64,000 bases of DNA, taken from the NCBI RefSeq assembly GCF_002764115.1, contig NZ_CP017941.1, forward strand, positions 186,001 through 250,000, given 5' to 3'. Below, one piece after another: positions 62,045-64,000 of the stretch (position 1 is its first letter; each line of letters begins with the position of its first letter). The stretch comes from Phyllobacterium zundukense. Its GTDB lineage: Bacteria > Pseudomonadota > Alphaproteobacteria > Rhizobiales > Rhizobiaceae. The notes under the pieces were generated by a model. It was not told the DNA's origin. It saw nothing but the letters and a program-made list of their open reading frames with translations, and made no database searches. The position numbers and the translations under genes are program-made.

Positions 62045-63655
62045 ATGAGCGACAAGATCACGAACTGGACAAAAGCCGACGACGCAATGGTTGAAACTGC
62101 CATCCGGCGTGGAGCAACCCGTCGCGAACTTCTTCAGTTGATGCTGGCCGGTGGCGTCGCCACGGCGGCGGGCGGATTCATGCTCGGCAATGCCACGCGC
62201 GCCCTTGCTGCCACGCCGATCGCCGGCGGCGCGCTGAAAGCGGCCGGCTGGTCATCTTCCACCGCAGATACGCTCGATCCGGCCAAGGCCTCGCTCTCCA
62301 CCGATTATGTGCGTTGCTGCGCCTTCTATAACCGCCTTACCTACATCGACCAGAGCGGCGCGACACAGATGGAACTGGCCGAATCTGTCGAGAGCAAGGA
62401 TGCCAAGGTCTGGACTGTCAAGCTGCGTAGCGGCGTGACGTTCCACGATGGCAAGCCGCTGACGGCAGACGACGTCGTCTTTTCGCTGAAGCGTCACCTG
62501 GACCCGGGCGTCGGATCGAAAGTCGCCAAGATCGCAGCGCAGATGACCGGGTTCAAGGCAATTGACAAGCAGACCGTGGAAATTACACTGGCCAACGCGA
62601 ATGGCGACCTTCCCACGATCCTCGGCATGCATCATTTCATGATCGTGGCCGATGGCACCACGGACTTCTCCAAGGGTAACGGCACGGGCGCCTTCGTGCG
62701 CGAGGTCTTCGAACCCGGCGTCCGCTCGGTCGGCCTCAAGAACAAGAATTACTGGAAATCCAGCGGCCCGAATGTCGATTCTTTCGAATACTTCGCCATC
62801 AGCGACGACAATGCCCGCGTCAACGCCCTTCTGTCCGGGGACATCCATCTTGCCGCATCGATCAACCCGCGCTCGATGCGGCTGGTCGAAAGCCAGGACG
62901 GCTTCGCACTCTCGAAGACCACCTCCGGAAACTATACCAACCTCAACATTCGGATGGACATGGCACCGGGGGACAAGATGGACTTCATCCAAGGCATGAA
63001 GTACCTGATTAACCGCGAGCAGATCCAGAAATCAGCCTTGCGGGGTCTTGCGGAAATCGGCAACGATCAGCCGATTTCGCCCGCCAGCCTGTACTACAAC
63101 GCCGATCTCAAGGCGAAGGCCTTCGATCCGGAGAAGGCGAAGTTCCACTTCGAAAAGGCGGGCGTGCTCGGTCAATCAATCCCGATGGTCGCGTCTGAAG
63201 CAGCAAACGCCTCGATCGATATGGCGATGATCGTTCAGGCCGCCGGCGCGGAGATCGGAATGAAATTCGACGTGCAGCGCGTGCCTTCGGATGGCTACTG
63301 GGACAATTACTGGCTGAAGGCACCAGTCCATTTCGGCAACATCAATCCGAGGCCGACACCCGACATTCTGTTCTCGTTGCTCTATGCATCGGACGCACCG
63401 TGGAACGAGAGCCAGTACAAGTCCGCGACGTTTGACAAGATGCTCATCGAGGCGCGCGGCTCGCTCGACCAGGCAAAGCGCAAGGAAATCTACAACGCGA
63501 TGCAGGTCATGGTCGCGGAGGAAGCGGGCACCATTATCCCGGCCTACCTTTCTAACGTCGATGCCACCACAGCTAAACTGAAGGGGCTGGCTCCGAGCCC
63601 GCTCGGCGGCCAAATGGGCTACGCCTTTGCGGAGTATGTCTGGCTCGAAGCCTGA
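62045..63655 (+). CDS. Peptide/nickel-type ABC substrate-binding protein (SBP_bac_5)
   Basis: The 536-aa protein has a long N-region with twin arginines (GATRRELLQLMLAGG), suggesting Tat export, then a cleavage region near RALAAT. Typical pieces of the family are WTVKLRSGVTFHDGKPLTADDVVFSLKR, NYWKSSGPNVDSFEYFAI and the late region EIYNAMQVMVAEEAGTIIPAY. It binds peptides, amino-acid derivatives or similar compounds. The permease gene follows after 88 bases. Confidence 0.92.
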   Translation: MSDKITNWTKADDAMVETAIRRGATRRELLQLMLAGGVATAAGGFMLGNATRALAATPIAGGALKAAGWSSSTADTLDPAKASLSTDYVRCCAFYNRLTYIDQSGATQMELAESVESKDAKVWTVKLRSGVTFHDGKPLTADDVVFSLKRHLDPGVGSKVAKIAAQMTGFKAIDKQTVEITLANANGDLPTILGMHHFMIVADGTTDFSKGNGTGAFVREVFEPGVRSVGLKNKNYWKSSGPNVDSFEYFAISDDNARVNALLSGDIHLAASINPRSMRLVESQDGFALSKTTSGNYTNLNIRMDMAPGDKMDFIQGMKYLINREQIQKSALRGLAEIGNDQPISPASLYYNADLKAKAFDPEKAKFHFEKAGVLGQSIPMVASEAANASIDMAMIVQAAGAEIGMKFDVQRVPSDGYWDNYWLKAPVHFGNINPRPTPDILFSLLYASDAPWNESQYKSATFDKMLIEARGSLDQAKRKEIYNAMQVMVAEEAGTIIPAYLSNVDATTAKLKGLAPSPLGGQMGYAFAEYVWLEA

Positions 63656-63743
63656 CGAGGCGAGTGGCCGAGGGCAGAATTGCCCTCGGTTCGCGTTCCG
63701 ATCGCGTATAGTCGGTCGGCCGAACGTCAAAGGAAGCGCGTCT

Positions 63744-64000
63744 ATGAACCATCGGATCTTCTCTCTTGTGATGAGCAGGCTGCTCATCGCCGTAATTACG
63801 CTGGTAATCGTATCCTTCGCGGTGTTCTTCGCCACGATGATGCTCCCCGGCGACACGGCAACTATCCTGCTTGGCCAGGCCGCAACGCCCGAGGCCGTCG
63901 CGGGCCTTCGCACGGCCATGCATCTGGATGAGCCGGCGATTATCCGATTCATCCGGTGGTTCGGAGGGCTCGTCACAGGCGATCTCGGAACGTCCTACGC
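63744..64000 (+). CDS. Peptide-type ABC permease DppB-like, partial
   Basis: The first 85 codons are in the window; the gene runs off the right edge. AGGAAG stands before ATG 63744. It begins with a membrane segment (LLIAVITLVIVSFAVFFATMML) followed by PGDTATILLGQAATPEAVAGLR and GDLGTSY, classical BPD_transp_1 DppB/OppB features. It starts the membrane part of the importer for the preceding binding protein. Confidence 0.9.
   Translation, partial: MNHRIFSLVMSRLLIAVITLVIVSFAVFFATMMLPGDTATILLGQAATPEAVAGLRTAMHLDEPAIIRFIRWFGGLVTGDLGTSY

Noticed and set aside
1..64000. CRISPR arrays, rRNA genes, plasmid replication genes
   Set aside because: No regularly spaced repeats, rRNA-like segments or repABC-type genes were found in the window.

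Overview
The window looks like accessory DNA of a Rhizobiales bacterium (Rhizobium, Sinorhizobium, Agrobacterium or Mesorhizobium type), most likely a plasmid, megaplasmid or island. The grounds are GC-rich codon use, a very high density of ABC uptake systems each paired with a GntR, LacI or TetR regulator and a few oxidoreductases, no housekeeping genes or RNA genes, and many decayed genes and insertion-sequence scars. The genus is an inference from gene style; no marker gene is present.

Left part (1-24 kb): an arginase-family gene among relics, then three ribose-type (CUT2) ABC sugar importers. Two (3226-7108 and 9814-12616) are each transcribed away from an unusual GntR-type regulator with two winged-helix domains, and related AT-rich motifs lie in front of both regulators and of an aldo/keto reductase. 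The third (19308-22935) follows a LacI regulator and a sugar epimerase/dehydrogenase. Between modules 2 and 3 is a scar zone with an acetyltransferase pseudogene, an IS6-like fragment, a deleted IS110-family element and a broken sugar ABC ATPase.

Middle part (23-42 kb): a hydrolase and a chimeric, frameshifted dehydrogenase relic; a GntR regulator with a DJ-1/PfpI protein; a tight operon of M24 peptidase-like protein, cupin, PEP-hydrolase-like TIM barrel and Tm-1-like (UPF0261) protein, divergent from a TetR regulator; then a complete CUT1 importer (binding protein, two permeases, a 67-aa membrane protein, two ATPases) facing a mandelate-racemase-family enzyme, an FCD GntR regulator, a 2-hydroxyacid dehydrogenase and two xylose-isomerase-like TIM-barrel proteins. 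FadR-like TGGTNNNRCCA sites occur at both outer ends of this block, suggesting one sugar-acid or sugar-lactone regulon.

Right part (42-50 kb): another scar zone (LysR and HlyD relics, an ISKra4-like fragment, a 194-bp MITE-like element) holding two paralogous TetR modules, one with an MFS exporter and one with a RidA protein, that share nearly the same palindromic operator.

Final part (49.4-64 kb): a catabolic cluster for an amino- or N-acyl compound: two related tandem GNAT proteins, an ArgE/DapE-type deacylase, a hydroxyacid dehydrogenase, a cupin, two aldehyde dehydrogenases, a frameshifted tartrate/isopropylmalate-type dehydrogenase, a DadA-like flavin oxidase, a HAD hydrolase, a class III aminotransferase and the start of a peptide-type ABC importer. 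The substrate is not identifiable from sequence alone. Several otherwise good genes carry single-base frameshifts, which are either recent decay or assembly errors.
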